This document shows positions 34,255 through 44,147 of a stretch of 64,000 nt of DNA, piece after piece; within the stretch, counting starts at the first letter, position 1; the number at the start of each line of letters is the position of its first letter. The DNA is taken from the NCBI RefSeq assembly GCF_013283665.1, contig NZ_JABEKU010000001.1, positions 186,001 to 250,000 of the forward strand. Direction: 5' to 3'. Origin of the DNA: Ensifer sesbaniae. GTDB lineage: Bacteria; Pseudomonadota; Alphaproteobacteria; Rhizobiales; Rhizobiaceae. Made by a program: the position numbers and the translations under genes. The notes beneath the pieces are model-generated. The model made no database searches and was not told the origin of the DNA. It was given only the letters and a program-made list of their open reading frames with translations.

Positions 34255-34616
34255 CGTCACTACCATGAATAAGAATTTGTTTTCGGCGGCCAGCCGCAAC
34301 GCGTGGCGAGCCCAGATTAACCGGGCACGGCCGCCTCGCAAGATCATTGCTATACAATTGTATAGTTTCTTCAATGGCAAATTGTTTTGATGTCATTTCG
34401 CTTCGTCATGATCCCGGCAGTGGCGAGAGTGAGGCTTCGCCTGCGGGCGGCGCGCTCTTCTTTCGTATCCACGACGATGCCGACCTAATGGCGCGTTTGC
34501 GCGAGCGTGGGTCGAACGCCCGCTGCCGCGTGTGATCCCCCGGTTGCCAAAAAACCATAATTGTTTCACCAAGATTGGCATCTACACTCGGCATTTGAGA
34601 ATTGGGTTAACGCTGA
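34255..34616. other. Divergent promoter region, dehydrogenase gene / prc
   Basis: These 362 bases hold no supported gene. They contain the perfect 16-base palindrome described separately at 34350-34365. A possible prc promoter is TTGTTT (34561-34566) and TACACT (34583-34588), spaced by 16 bases. The leftward promoter of the dehydrogenase gene should lie near the palindrome. Confidence 0.4.
34350..34365. promoter_or_regulatory. Perfect 16-base palindrome CTATACAATTGTATAG
   Basis: The sequence is fully self-complementary and lies about 96 bases upstream of the dehydrogenase start. A/T-rich palindromes with TATAC/GTATA arms are typical for GntR- and MarR-type repressors. It is a strong operator candidate for the methylamine-type dehydrogenase, but the cognate regulator is not identifiable here. 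Confidence 0.5.
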
Positions 34617-36710
34617 ATGCGCATATCACACGTCTTCCTTGGTGCATTTCTTGCACTCGTGCACTCCGCCTATGCCGAAGTTGCGCCTCCGCCCGTTTTG
34701 GAGCCGGTCAAGCAACAGGCACAAGCTGCCCAACTGAGTGCAAAATTTCTTACGCGTTTCAGCTACAAGCCCGTTGCGCTCGACGACGCCTTGTCGGCCA
34801 CGATCATGGATCGGTTCATCAAATCACTCGATCCAGACCGCGTGCTCTTCCTGCAAGCGGACATCGACAGGTTCATGTCTGAGCGCAGCGAGATCGACGA
34901 CGCCATCAAGCAGAAAGATCTGTCGATCCCGTTTGAGATCTTCAACGCCTATGGGAAGCGCGTCGTCGACCGCATGAGCTACGCGCGCGACTTGCTTAAG
35001 CAGGACTTCGATTTCCGCGCGCAGGAGAGCTATTCCGTGCTGCGCGACACCGCGCCTTGGCCGCAATCGGAAGCCGAGAGCAATGAGCTTTGGCGCAAAC
35101 GCGTAAAAAGCGACTGGTTGCGGTTGAAACTGGGCGGCAAGAACGATGCGGCTATTCGCGAGACGCTCGCCAAACGATACACAAACGCTCTCGAGCGCGC
35201 CTACAAGTACAAGAGCGATGACGTTTTCCAGTCGTTCATGAACGCCTACACAACGTCGGTCGACCCGCACACGGACTACTTCGGCACCGCCGCCTCGGCC
35301 GACTTCAATATCGCCATGAAGCTTTCGCTGGTCGGTATCGGTGCGGTTCTGCAGGAACGCGACGATTACACGACCATCCGTGAACTCGTGCCTGGCGGGC
35401 CGGCGCAATTGTCCGGCAAGCTTGCGGTCGGAGACCGCATTACCGGCGTTGGCCAGGGCAAGGATGGGCCGATAAAAGAAGTAGTGGGCACGCGCCTTGA
35501 TGAAGTCGTGCAAATGATACGCGGGAAAAAGGGATCCGTCGTACGCTTGGACATTCTGCCGGCGGATGCCGGAGCAGATGCCACCCATCGCGTGGTGACC
35601 CTGGTGCGTGACAAAATCAGCCTCGAAAAACAGGCGGCCCAGAAGCGGGTGCTGTCTGTGAAAGTGGGCGAAACCACGCGCAAGATCGGGGTGATCACTC
35701 TGCCAGCATTCTACGAGGATTTTGAAGCCCGGCGCAAAGGAGACAAGAATTTTAGAAGCGCAAGCCGCGATGTCGGAAAGCTTCTCGACGAACTGAAGTA
35801 CGAAAAAGTCGACAGCGTTCTTGTCGACGTGCGCAACAATGGCGGCGGCTCACTGGACGAGGCCATTGAATTGACCGGCCTGTTCATCGGCAAGGGGCCG
35901 GTCGTTCAGCAGCGTGGCAGCGACGGAAAGGTCGCTGTAACAAGTGCAGACTTTCCGGCGCCCGTCTGGACAGGCCCTGTAGGCGTTCTGATCAACCGCG
36001 GGTCGGCGTCGGCTTCGGAGATTTTTGCCGCGGCCATACAGGATTACGGTCGAGGCGTGATCATAGGCGAACCCAGTTTCGGCAAGGGCACCGTTCAAAC
36101 TGTCGTGGACCTCGACCAGCTCGTCCGCAACAGCAAACCCGAATTCGGCCAGCTGAAAGTGACAATTGCCCAGTTTTTCCGGATCGACGGCGGTACAACG
36201 CAGTTGCGCGGTGTGACGCCTGACATCAACTTGCCGGGACTTTCTGATCCGACACGCTTTGGCGAGACTAGCTACGACAATGCTTTGCCGTGGACGCAGA
36301 TCAAGCCCGCGAAATATGCGCCCGCAGACAGTGTAGCGACGCTGCTTCCGAAACTGCAAAGCCGCCATGACGCACGGGTCGAGAGCAATCCAGACTTCCA
36401 ACGCCTGTTGAAAGACATTGCGGACATGAAGGCGCAACGCGAGAAAGGGACTATCTCCCTCAACGAGGCCGAACGCCGCAAAGAAATGACCGCCCGAGAA
36501 AATCGGTTCAAGTCTCGAGCGCAAGCAAGCGATGGCGGCGACGCCGGCGAAGACGATGGCCTCAATGCAAACGAGCGCAGCCTGAGTGCTGAGCTTGCCA
36601 TTGAGAATGCCCGCAAGAACGCAAAGGATGTCTTGCTGGACGAGGCTGCCGCCATTCTTGCCGATGAGGCGGATTTGCGGGAAGGAAGGCTGAAGGCAGC
36701 CACCAAATAA
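34617..36710 (+). CDS. prc: Carboxy-terminal (tail-specific) protease, Prc-type S41
   Basis: 697 residues with an N-terminal signal peptide (VFLGAFLALVHSAYA), so it is periplasmic. The N-terminal helical domain is followed by a PDZ domain near residues 230-320 (GIGAVLQERDDYTTIRELVPGGPA) and the S41 catalytic core. SASASEIF and PSFGKGTVQ give the Ser-Lys dyad; S465 and K490 are 25 residues apart, as in E. coli Prc. The long C-terminal helical domain matches Prc rather than the shorter CtpA usually found in rhizobia. It likely trims lipoproteins, penicillin-binding proteins or cell-wall hydrolases. The RlpA-like lipoprotein gene downstream fits an envelope role. Confidence 0.88.
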   Translation: MRISHVFLGAFLALVHSAYAEVAPPPVLEPVKQQAQAAQLSAKFLTRFSYKPVALDDALSATIMDRFIKSLDPDRVLFLQADIDRFMSERSEIDDAIKQKDLSIPFEIFNAYGKRVVDRMSYARDLLKQDFDFRAQESYSVLRDTAPWPQSEAESNELWRKRVKSDWLRLKLGGKNDAAIRETLAKRYTNALERAYKYKSDDVFQSFMNAYTTSVDPHTDYFGTAASADFNIAMKLSLVGIGAVLQERDDYTTIRELVPGGPAQLSGKLAVGDRITGVGQGKDGPIKEVVGTRLDEVVQMIRGKKGSVVRLDILPADAGADATHRVVTLVRDKISLEKQAAQKRVLSVKVGETTRKIGVITLPAFYEDFEARRKGDKNFRSASRDVGKLLDELKYEKVDSVLVDVRNNGGGSLDEAIELTGLFIGKGPVVQQRGSDGKVAVTSADFPAPVWTGPVGVLINRGSASASEIFAAAIQDYGRGVIIGEPSFGKGTVQTVVDLDQLVRNSKPEFGQLKVTIAQFFRIDGGTTQLRGVTPDINLPGLSDPTRFGETSYDNALPWTQIKPAKYAPADSVATLLPKLQSRHDARVESNPDFQRLLKDIADMKAQREKGTISLNEAERRKEMTARENRFKSRAQASDGGDAGEDDGLNANERSLSAELAIENARKNAKDVLLDEAAAILADEADLREGRLKAATK

Positions 36711-37227
36711 TCGGGAAATGCAGTCGGGAAATAGTCAGACCGGCCCGCGCAAAGGCAATGCTCGGGTTGGGATCCTGTCTTCGCTCTTTGTAGTAGCCTG
36801 GAGCATTTCAAGGCGGCGAGAGGTGCGCCGCCTTCGCTGCGGCAGGATCGTCCAAAACAGCGGAGGGTGAGCGGCCGCCCCGTCAACGAGGCCCAGGCTT
36901 GCTTTTTACAAGCGGTCGCAGGCGAAACGTACCAAGCCTTTCAACCGGCGAACCAGTCTCGCGCCATGGCAGCCGGCTTTTGCGGTCGGGTGAAAGTGCA
37001 GTCGCATAGGCGGCCGGCGTTCCCGGCTGCCATCCAGGCAACAGGACGGCGCAAAATTCGTGCGTCCCAATGGAACTTTCGCCCTCAGACCCGATTTGGC
37101 GACCGTATCAAGGATGGAGCGAATCAATGGCGCGCTCCCGGATTCGGCAATGCGTCGACGCATGCTTCGGCTGCCTTTCAGTCTGTCGCTCGATCTGGCT
37201 TCGAGCGTGCAATCAGCATGAACCTTC
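36711..37227. other. Intergenic region between prc and the RlpA-like gene
   Basis: 517 bases without a convincing gene. AAGGCGGC-N9-GCCGCCTT (36810-36834) forms an 8-base-pair hairpin about 100 bases after the prc stop and may be its terminator, though no T-run follows. Several long overlapping frames on both strands show no codon pattern or recognisable motif and are treated as non-coding. Confidence 0.35.
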
Positions 37228-38475
37228 GTGTCGAGAGATCTCGCGGATGCGCGAAAGGCCGTCGCCAGCGTAGGAAAGATGGTTATCGATGTCGGTAAGG
37301 CCGTCAGAGGCGCGCGATGCCTGGCGATCGTAATGGTCTGCGCCTGCTGCGCCAGCTGCACGATCACACAAGCTCCGGGCGGCTACCACATCAAGGAATA
37401 TTCCGAGAAGGCCCACGGCGTGAAGGCGGGCCTCCGAGCCCCCCACAGCAAGCACATTCGCAAGAGCGGTGGTCGCTACATTATCGGCAAGCCCTATCGG
37501 ATGAAAGGCACGCGCTATTTTCCGAAGGAAGATCCAACCTACGACAAGAATGGATTCGCCTCCTGGTACGGCTCGGCCTTTCGTGGGCGCTTGACCGCAA
37601 ACGGCGAGGTTTATAACCCGGGTCAACTTTCCGCGGCGCACCCGACCCTTCCCTTGCCCAGCTACGTGCGGGTGACCAATCTCGACAACGGTTCTTCGCT
37701 CATCCTGCGCGTCAACGATCGTGGTCCGTTTCATCAGGGCCGCATCATCGACGTTTCCAGGAGGGCAGCGGAGATGCTGGACCTGAAACACCGTGGGACC
37801 GCCCCGGTTCGGGTGCAGTATATGGGCCGCGCCCGCTTGGACGGACATGATGCGCGCTACCTCATGGCCTCCTACGTCAGGAAACACGATCACTTCCCCG
37901 ACATTCATCGCAACCTCCCGAACGCAACCGGCATGATGGTGGCCTCGATGAGGTCTGCGGGCGACCATTGGCAGAGACATGGCCGATCGCTCTGGTCTGC
38001 AAAGACGGACCTCGTCGGCAATAGGCCGAGCCCCTCCTACGGAGCAGGGATCGACGTCGCATCTGCATCCCAGACATCCGCGCAATTCGTGATGTTCGCG
38101 AAGATCGGCCACACGATCTCTGAGCGGCCGTCGAGCGGCGTTGCAAGCGTTCGCGACGTGGTGACGTTCGATGTCAGATATTGCCTGGAGGAGCAAGAGA
38201 GCAGTAACGCCGTGCGCGACAAGTGCGGGGTTCTCCCGCTGCCGGCGGGCAATCGCAACGAGCGCCTGGTCGGCGTGATTTCCAGAAAGCACCCGCTCAG
38301 CGGCTACCGCTGGCGAGGGAAGCCATCCTATTCACGAAGCGGGTCTTTCCAGGCGCTAGAAAGGAGGCAGCGCATGTGGACGGGTTCGGCGTATACGGCT
38401 TGCCCGGCGACCCTGTCCGCGCTGACCCGTACAAGGCCCGCAGGCAAAAACTCTGCAAATTGTGGCGAAAACTAG
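37228..38475 (+). CDS. RlpA-like septal/peptidoglycan lipoprotein
   Basis: 415 residues as read. A lipobox-like stretch (CACCASC) suggests lipid attachment. The double-psi beta-barrel domain is clear: GFASWYGSAFRGRLTANGE, SAAHPTLPLPSYVRVTNLDNG and LRVNDRGPFHQGRIIDVSRRAAEML, the conserved RlpA core. RlpA proteins act on naked glycan strands at the septum or bind them. The start at GTG 37228 is uncertain; ATG 37279 is also in frame. The last about 45 codons look poor, and a neighbouring frame after about 38340 reads better (VDGFGVYGLPGDPVRADPYK), which suggests a frameshift near the 3' end. Confidence 0.82.
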   Translation: MSRDLADARKAVASVGKMVIDVGKAVRGARCLAIVMVCACCASCTITQAPGGYHIKEYSEKAHGVKAGLRAPHSKHIRKSGGRYIIGKPYRMKGTRYFPKEDPTYDKNGFASWYGSAFRGRLTANGEVYNPGQLSAAHPTLPLPSYVRVTNLDNGSSLILRVNDRGPFHQGRIIDVSRRAAEMLDLKHRGTAPVRVQYMGRARLDGHDARYLMASYVRKHDHFPDIHRNLPNATGMMVASMRSAGDHWQRHGRSLWSAKTDLVGNRPSPSYGAGIDVASASQTSAQFVMFAKIGHTISERPSSGVASVRDVVTFDVRYCLEEQESSNAVRDKCGVLPLPAGNRNERLVGVISRKHPLSGYRWRGKPSYSRSGSFQALERRQRMWTGSAYTACPATLSALTRTRPAGKNSANCGEN

Positions 38476-38574
38476 ACGGAATTTCTAAGGCCTTGCACAA
38501 CCAAGGTGCTCGCTCCCTCGCGCGACAACACGCACGCCGATAGGTTTTCAGGGAAAACAACACCGGAGAATTGC

Positions 38575-39561
38575 ATGAAACGCCTCCTCATTCTCGGCGC
38601 TACCCTTGCCGCGCACTTCGTGACTCCTGCGCTGGCCGAGGAGCCTACGAAGCTCCTCAACGCCTCCTACGACGTTTCGCGAGAGCTTTTCGTCGCCGAG
38701 AACGAGGCGTTCATCAAGCAGCATCCGGGCGTGACGATCGACCAATCGCACGCCGGCACCTCGAAGCAGGCCCGCTCGATCCTCGAAGGTCTCGAGGCCG
38801 ACGTCGTGACCTTCAACCAGACCACTGACATCGAGTTCCTGGCCAAGAACGGGTTCGTGGCCAAGGACTGGGCCAAGGCCTTCCCGAACAACGCCTCGCC
38901 GTTCTATTCTTTCCCGTCGTTCCTGGTGCGCACCGGCAATCCGAAGAACATCAAGGACTGGAGCGATCTGGCGCGCGACGATGTTCATGCCGTCTTCCCC
39001 AATCCGAAGACTTCCGGCAACGCCCGCTACACCTATCTCGCCGCTTACGCCTGGGCCAAGGAGGCCTACGAGGGCGACGAAGCGAAGATCGAAGCCTACA
39101 TCACCAAGATCTTCGACAACGTACCGGTCTTCGACACCGGCGGCCGCGCCTCCACGACGACCTTTGTCGAGCGCGAGACCGGCGATGTCTTGATCACGTT
39201 TGAGGCCGAGACCCGCAGCATCGTCAAGCAGTACGGTGCCGACAAGGTCGAGAGCGTCATCCCATCGGTTAGCCTGCTCGCCGAATTCCCCGTCGCCGTC
39301 GTCGAAAAGGTCGCTGAGAAGCACGGCACCGAAGCCCTGTCCAAGACCTATCTCGATTTCCTCTACACCGAAGAAGGCCAGCGCATCGCCGCTGAATTCG
39401 GCCATCGCGTCCGCAACGAGAAGGTGGCCGGCGCGTTCAAGGATCAGTTTCCGGCAATCCGCCTGGTGAACGTCGACGACGTCTTTGGCGGATGGGGCAA
39501 AATCCAGACCGAACACTTCGCCTCCGGCGGCGTCCTGGACAAGCTCTACGGCAGCCGCTAA
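38575..39561 (+). CDS. Sulfate/thiosulfate ABC transporter binding protein (CysP/Sbp)
   Basis: 328 residues with a signal peptide (MKRLLILGATLAAHFVTPAL, cleaved near ALAEE). The mature protein begins LLNASYDVSRELFVAENEAF, the near-universal start of CysP/Sbp. DQSHAGTSKQARSILEGLEADVVT is the sulfate-binding block, and NPKTSGNARYTYLAAYAWAK and FDTGGRASTTTF are further family blocks. It delivers sulfate or thiosulfate to CysT/CysW. A modest hairpin (CCCGGC/GCCGGG, 39589-39613) separates it from cysT. Confidence 0.95.
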   Translation: MKRLLILGATLAAHFVTPALAEEPTKLLNASYDVSRELFVAENEAFIKQHPGVTIDQSHAGTSKQARSILEGLEADVVTFNQTTDIEFLAKNGFVAKDWAKAFPNNASPFYSFPSFLVRTGNPKNIKDWSDLARDDVHAVFPNPKTSGNARYTYLAAYAWAKEAYEGDEAKIEAYITKIFDNVPVFDTGGRASTTTFVERETGDVLITFEAETRSIVKQYGADKVESVIPSVSLLAEFPVAVVEKVAEKHGTEALSKTYLDFLYTEEGQRIAAEFGHRVRNEKVAGAFKDQFPAIRLVNVDDVFGGWGKIQTEHFASGGVLDKLYGSR

Positions 39562-39639
39562 GCGCCACCCGATTTCGCTTTCAGCCAGCCCGGCGGACGA
39601 ACCGTTTGCCGGGTTTCACCATGACAAGGAAGTGGCCGT

Positions 39640-40461
39640 TTGAGACGCAATGTCCTGCCCGGATTACGCCTGTCGCTGGGTGTGACGCTGCTCTATGTGA
39701 GCTTGATCGTCGTCCTGCCGCTGGCAGCACTCGTGTTCAAGGCGGCGAGCCTTGGCCCTGCCGATTACTGGCAGATCGTCTCGTCGTCGCGGGCTCTCGC
39801 GAGCTATCGCGTCACAGTGCTCGCCGCTCTTGCCGCGACCTTCTTCAATCTTTTTTTGGGCCTGGCGCTCGCCTGGACCCTGGTGCGCTATCGCTTTCCG
39901 GGAAGGCGCATCGTTGATGCGATGGTCGATCTGCCGTTTGCGTTGCCCACCGCAGTCGCCGGCATTTCGCTGACGGCTCTTTTCACGACGAACGGCTTGT
40001 TCGGCTCCATCCTCAGCGATTTTGGCATCAAGGTTGCCTACACTCCGCTCGGCATCATGATCGCCATGTGCTTCACTTCGCTGCCCTTCATCGTGCGCAC
40101 GGTGCAGCCGGTGCTGGAAGATCTCGACCCGTCGCTGGAAGAGGCGGCCCAGTCGCTTGGCGGCTCGGACTGGGCGATTTTCCGCAAGGTCATTCTTCCG
40201 CTCCTCACGCCAGCGCTTCTGGCGGGCGTGTCGCTCTCCTTTGCCCGTTGCCTCGGCGAATTCGGCGCGATCATCTTCATCGCCGGCAACCAGCCGATGT
40301 CGACCGAAATTACCGCCCTGCTGATCTTCATTCGGCTGGAGGAATACGATTATCAGGCCGCGGCAGCGATCGCCTCCGTCCTGTTGTTTACAGCCTTCTT
40401 GATGCTCGGCATCACGAATTGGCTGCAGGCAAGAGCGCTGCGCTACACGCTGAGGACCTGA
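39640..40461 (+). CDS. cysT: Sulfate ABC transporter permease CysT (CysU)
   Basis: 273 residues with six predicted helices, starting with TTG at 39640. [16 protein letters not shown] and [24 protein letters not shown] (EAA loop) are CysT marks; [17 protein letters not shown] gives the conserved late loop. It pairs with CysW, encoded two bases after its stop. Confidence 0.95.
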   Translation: MRRNVLPGLRLSLGVTLLYVSLIVVLPLAALVFKAASLGPADYWQIVSSSRALASYRVTVLAALAATFFNLFLGLALAWTLVRYRFPGRRIVDAMVDLPFALPTAVAGISLTALFTTNGLFGSILSDFGIKVAYTPLGIMIAMCFTSLPFIVRTVQPVLEDLDPSLEEAAQSLGGSDWAIFRKVILPLLTPALLAGVSLSFARCLGEFGAIIFIAGNQPMSTEITALLIFIRLEEYDYQAAAAIASVLLFTAFLMLGITNWLQARALRYTLRT

Positions 40462-40463
40462 CC

Positions 40464-41336
40464 GTGAGAAAACGAACCGGCTGCACTCCGCCCCGCGTCG
40501 GCGACGGACCCTTCTTCCGTCGCATGCTGATCAGCATCGTCCTTGTCGTCGGTGCCTTCCTCATCCTCGCACCCCTCTTGATCATTGGCGTCGAAGCCTT
40601 TGCCAAGGGGTGGCAGGTTTATCGCGACACGATCCTTCATCCCGACACCCGGCACGCGATCATGCTGACAGTGCTCGCTGCGCTCGTTGCCGTTCCGGTC
40701 AATACCGCCTTCGGTATCGCCGCGGCTTGGGCCATCACCAAATTCGACTTCCGCGGCAAAGCCTTCCTGCTGGTCGTCATCGAAATCCCGTTCTCGGTCT
40801 CGCCGATCGTTGCGGGTGTCGCCTACCTCTTCGTCTACGGGCTGCAAGGCATATTCGGCCCGACGCTCGACGCCCACGGCATCAAGATCCTTTTCGCCAT
40901 CCCCGGCATCATCCTGGCCTCGATGTTCGTCACAGCGCCGTTCGTCGCTCGCGAACTCATTCCGCTCATGCAGGCCCAGGGCAGGGATCTCGAAGAGGCC
41001 GCGACTTCGCTCGGGGCATCCGGTTGGCGCACCTTCTTCTCCGTTACGCTGCCAAACATCAAATGGGCGCTGCTTTATGGCGTCGTTCTTTGCAATGCTC
41101 GCGTCATGGGCGAGTTCGGCGCGGTATCGGTTGTTTCGGGCAATATCCGCGGCCAAACCAACACGCTGCCGCTCCATATCGAGCTGCTTTACCACGACTA
41201 CCAGGCGGCAGGCGCCTTCGCGTCCGCGTCCATTCTGGCGCTCATCGCCGTCTTCACCATCATTGCCAAGCTGGCGCTGGAGCGCCGCGGTGCGGGCCGT
41301 GTCCGTCCGGCAGTCAATCCTGCGGAGAAAGCATAA
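40464..41336 (+). CDS. cysW: Sulfate ABC transporter permease CysW
   Basis: 290 residues from the GTG at 40464, two bases after cys[36 protein letters not shown] and [22 protein letters not shown] (EAA loop) are CysW marks. Its TAA overlaps the ATG of cysA (TAATG). An in-frame sequence running back to 40068 is only the shadow of cysT. Confidence 0.94.
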   Translation: MRKRTGCTPPRVGDGPFFRRMLISIVLVVGAFLILAPLLIIGVEAFAKGWQVYRDTILHPDTRHAIMLTVLAALVAVPVNTAFGIAAAWAITKFDFRGKAFLLVVIEIPFSVSPIVAGVAYLFVYGLQGIFGPTLDAHGIKILFAIPGIILASMFVTAPFVARELIPLMQAQGRDLEEAATSLGASGWRTFFSVTLPNIKWALLYGVVLCNARVMGEFGAVSVVSGNIRGQTNTLPLHIELLYHDYQAAGAFASASILALIAVFTIIAKLALERRGAGRVRPAVNPAEKA

Positions 41337-42355
41337 TGAAAATCCGCCTTGATCACGTCGTCAAGATTTTCGAAACCTTTCGTGCCGTCAAGGACGTCTC
41401 CCTGGAGGTCGAAAGCGGCGAGCTCGTCGCGCTGCTTGGGCCGTCCGGTTCCGGCAAGACGACCATCCTGCGCATGGTTGCAGGCCTCGAATTCGCCGAT
41501 AGCGGCAACATCTATTTCGGCGATCAGGATGCGACCGACATCCCGGTGCGCGACCGCGGCGTGGGCTTCGTGTTCCAGCACTATGCACTTTTCCCACATA
41601 TGACCGTTGCGGAAAACATTGCCTTCGGCATGGACGTGTCGAAGGTGAAACGCGAGAAGGCCGCGATCCGTGCGCGGGTGAAGGAGCTCTTGCGGCTGGT
41701 ACGCCTCGAAGGGCTGGGTGACCGGTTTCCGGCGCAGATCTCAGGAGGACAGCGTCAACGTGTGGCGCTTGCGCGTGCGCTCGCGGTCGATCCAAAAGTG
41801 CTTCTCCTCGATGAACCTTTTGGCGCGCTTGACGCCAACGTCCGGCGCGAGCTTCGCCGCTGGCTGCGCGAGATCCACACCACGCTCGGCATCACGACGC
41901 TTTTCGTCACCCATGACCAGGAAGAGGCTCTCGACCTCGCCGATCGCGTCGTGATCTTGAAGGATGGCCACATCGTCCAACAGGGAACGCCGGAGGCGGT
42001 CTGCCGCGATCCCAAGTCGGCATTTGTCATGAAGTTCCTGGGCGATGCCAACATGCTCGCCGCCGACGTGCGCGACGGCAAGGCCTATGCCGATGGCGCG
42101 GTGATCGACGCGGCGGGTTTGGCAGATGGCAAGGCCGAACTCTACGCCCGTCCTGGCGATCTCGACTGGGCGCCGCAAGGGGCAGGCATCGCGGCCACGA
42201 TCAGTCGGGTCATGGACCGGCCGGGCGGTCGCCGGGTGATTGCGACCACTCGCGACGGCGTGCATCTGGAACTCGACCTGGAACCGGAACGCGCCGTGAC
42301 ATCCGGCGACAATGGTTTCGTTACGCTGCGCCGTGCCAAGGTCTTTGCCGCCTAG
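41336..42355 (+). CDS. cysA: Sulfate ABC transporter ATPase CysA
   Basis: 339 residues. Walker [24 protein letters not shown], the signature [15 protein letters not shown], Walker [20 protein letters not shown] and [15 protein letters not shown] are intact. [16 protein letters not shown] is the usual CysA form. A C-terminal regulatory domain of about 100 residues follows. It ends the cysP/sbp-T-W-A operon. Confidence 0.95.
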   Translation: MKIRLDHVVKIFETFRAVKDVSLEVESGELVALLGPSGSGKTTILRMVAGLEFADSGNIYFGDQDATDIPVRDRGVGFVFQHYALFPHMTVAENIAFGMDVSKVKREKAAIRARVKELLRLVRLEGLGDRFPAQISGGQRQRVALARALAVDPKVLLLDEPFGALDANVRRELRRWLREIHTTLGITTLFVTHDQEEALDLADRVVILKDGHIVQQGTPEAVCRDPKSAFVMKFLGDANMLAADVRDGKAYADGAVIDAAGLADGKAELYARPGDLDWAPQGAGIAATISRVMDRPGGRRVIATTRDGVHLELDLEPERAVTSGDNGFVTLRRAKVFAA

Positions 42356-42594
42356 ACGCTGAGATTGCACGATTCTGATGGTTCGAGCCGGCGTGCGGAA
42401 CTTTGGTGACGGCAATTGCGAGAGCCTCACTGCCTGCCTGCCGCGCATTCGCTGACCGCCGTTATGTGATGGATATCCAGTTCCGGCTGCTGATCGCGAT
42501 TGGGCAACGAACCGGCACCCCGGATAAAGGGCGGGCGCGGATAGGGGCGTTGTGCGGAGCGGTATTTTCGGCACCTCCGGGACCATCGAGGCAG

Positions 42595-42861
42595 TTACAG
42601 AGCTCCCGGTTTGAGCGGCTCTGTCAGCCGCGTCAGCAGCGCTACCACTTCGGCCTGCAGATCCAGGCAGGTTTGCTGATGCTCCCATACCTGCTTCTCG
42701 CGGCGTGGAAGTTCCCGCAAAAGGTTGTCGAGTGTCATCGACTCGCGGGCATAGGCCTCGAACAGACCGTAGAGTTCATGGTTCTTTGTGATGCGCAGAA
42801 GTTCGCGATGCCGTGGAAGCACCAGCGCAAGGCGAGCCCGGCCGAGTTGTACCAAACCCAT
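42595..42861 (-). CDS. Hypothetical protein, 88 aa
   Basis: Reads MGLVQLGRARLALVLPRHRE, then HELYGLFEAYARESMTLDNL and helical, charged sequence to the end. It is strongly amphipathic and may be all-helical with a coiled-coil part around LLRELPRREKQVWEHQQTC. No family is recognised. The coding call rests on codon pattern and helix periodicity; the ribosome site is weak (GAGACG). The 239 bases between cysA and this gene show nothing else. Confidence 0.5.
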   Translation of the reverse strand: MGLVQLGRARLALVLPRHRELLRITKNHELYGLFEAYARESMTLDNLLRELPRREKQVWEHQQTCLDLQAEVVALLTRLTEPLKPGAL

Positions 42862-43306
42862 ATCGTCTCATGTCCTTTGCTCTGACCTGTGGTCCGTCTG
42901 GTACCTCGCCCAGGTCATCTCCTGCGGTCCGGCGCGTGAAAGCACCGGAAAAACAGGAAACGCTGCAAGACGAGAACGGGTTCCCGACGATCGATGGTCG
43001 CTGCCGAACGACACCCGAGACACGCCAGGAGCCGCGATCGATGGCACTCGTGGATGCGGATGTCACGCACGAGACTTGCTGCCGGCGGCGACAGACGACG
43101 ACGGTGTCGGCGAGAGTTCTGCCCTTCGCCGACGGAGCGCTGCCCTTGGATAAATAACTGAAATATAAAGGCGACTTGGCCCGGCCAGTGGAGCGTGGTC
43201 GGCAAACTCCCGTTCGAAGGTAGAGGCGACGTCGGTCTGAAAAGGACTACCTGTGTGATCCGGATGGGATAAATATGCGTAGGACTTCCAGATTCAGGAT
43301 GAACCA
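42862..43306. other. Intergenic region upstream of the amidotransferase gene
   Basis: 445 bases with no supported gene. AT content rises toward the 3' end (around 43145-43175 and 43260-43300), where the promoter of the class I amidotransferase probably lies. No strong repeat or palindrome was noticed. Confidence 0.35.
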
Positions 43307-44011
43307 ATGAGCCGCATGCCGAAGATCGCCGTGATCATGGACGAAAACACCAGCTCAGGGGGCGGACGCTATGATATCTCGAAGAATTACTTCTCTGCGC
43401 TGCGCCACGCGGGCGCCTTCGCCTTCGGTATTCCGTACATCCCTGACATGGTCGGCCAGGTCATCGAGGAGTTCGACGGGTTCCTGAGCGTCGGCGGCCG
43501 TATCAACTTTCCGAAAGATTGGTACGTCGAAGGGGACCAATCCCGGTACCCGCCCTCGGATCGTCTTGCCGTCGATATGGCATTGATGGAAGGGTTTCTT
43601 GCGCGTGACAAGCCTGTGCTTGGCATCTGCAATGGCATGCAAATGCTTGGATGCCTGAACGGCTGCCGGATGGTTTCGGATGTCCACTCTTCGTGGCCGG
43701 AAGCCCTCATTCACGACCAGGGAAATCTGTCACATGAGGTGCGCGCCGTCGCCGGCACGAGAATGGCCGATATCTTCGGCGCCGAAACGTTCGCCGTGAA
43801 CACGTTTCATAGAGAGGCCATTGTGGAGGTGCCCAATACAGTGACCGTTACGGCTCGAGCACCGGATGGAGTCGTCGAAGCGATCGAGATCAGCTCGCAG
43901 TCTTTTGCCATGGGGCTTCAATGGCACCCGGAACTGCTGGATGCCGAAAGCCATCCGGGCGCCCGCGTATTTGACGCGTTTGTAGAAGCTGCAAGCTCCC
44001 GTTCGGCTTGA
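43307..44011 (+). CDS. Class I glutamine amidotransferase-like (gamma-glutamyl hydrolase type, PuuD-like)
   Basis: 234 residues. The catalytic elbow GICNGMQMLG carries the nucleophilic cysteine, and GLQWHPELLD the His-Glu pair, so the triad is complete. FDGFLSVGGRINFPKDWYVE is the family block before the elbow. The closest known functions are gamma-glutamyl-GABA hydrolase (PuuD) and related gamma-glutamyl hydrolases of amine catabolism. It is unaccompanied by a synthetase partner here. AGGA precedes the ATG at 43307. It opens the nitrogen-compound region to the right. Confidence 0.85.
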   Translation: MSRMPKIAVIMDENTSSGGGRYDISKNYFSALRHAGAFAFGIPYIPDMVGQVIEEFDGFLSVGGRINFPKDWYVEGDQSRYPPSDRLAVDMALMEGFLARDKPVLGICNGMQMLGCLNGCRMVSDVHSSWPEALIHDQGNLSHEVRAVAGTRMADIFGAETFAVNTFHREAIVEVPNTVTVTARAPDGVVEAIEISSQSFAMGLQWHPELLDAESHPGARVFDAFVEAASSRSA

Positions 44012-44147
44012 AAAACGGCATGAAGGCTGAGTGCATCGCTTCTCCAACAGAAGCTCGCCCTCGTGATGGTTGGCGGGCTCCGTTCTGGAGGCCGCTGTAG
44101 CGCAGCAACTCCGGAACGCGCAGAGAACTTTTGCCTTTGCATGCAGG

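Noticed and set aside
34347-34535. 62-codon plus-strand frame in the prc upstream region
   Set aside because: It starts within the 16-base palindrome and has no recognisable feature.
36867-37298. 143-codon plus-strand frame between prc and the RlpA-like gene
   Set aside because: Composition and codon pattern look random; no ribosome site or motif.
37213-38292. 359-codon minus-strand frame opposite the RlpA-like gene
   Set aside because: The plus strand carries the recognisable RlpA core; the antisense product has no motif.
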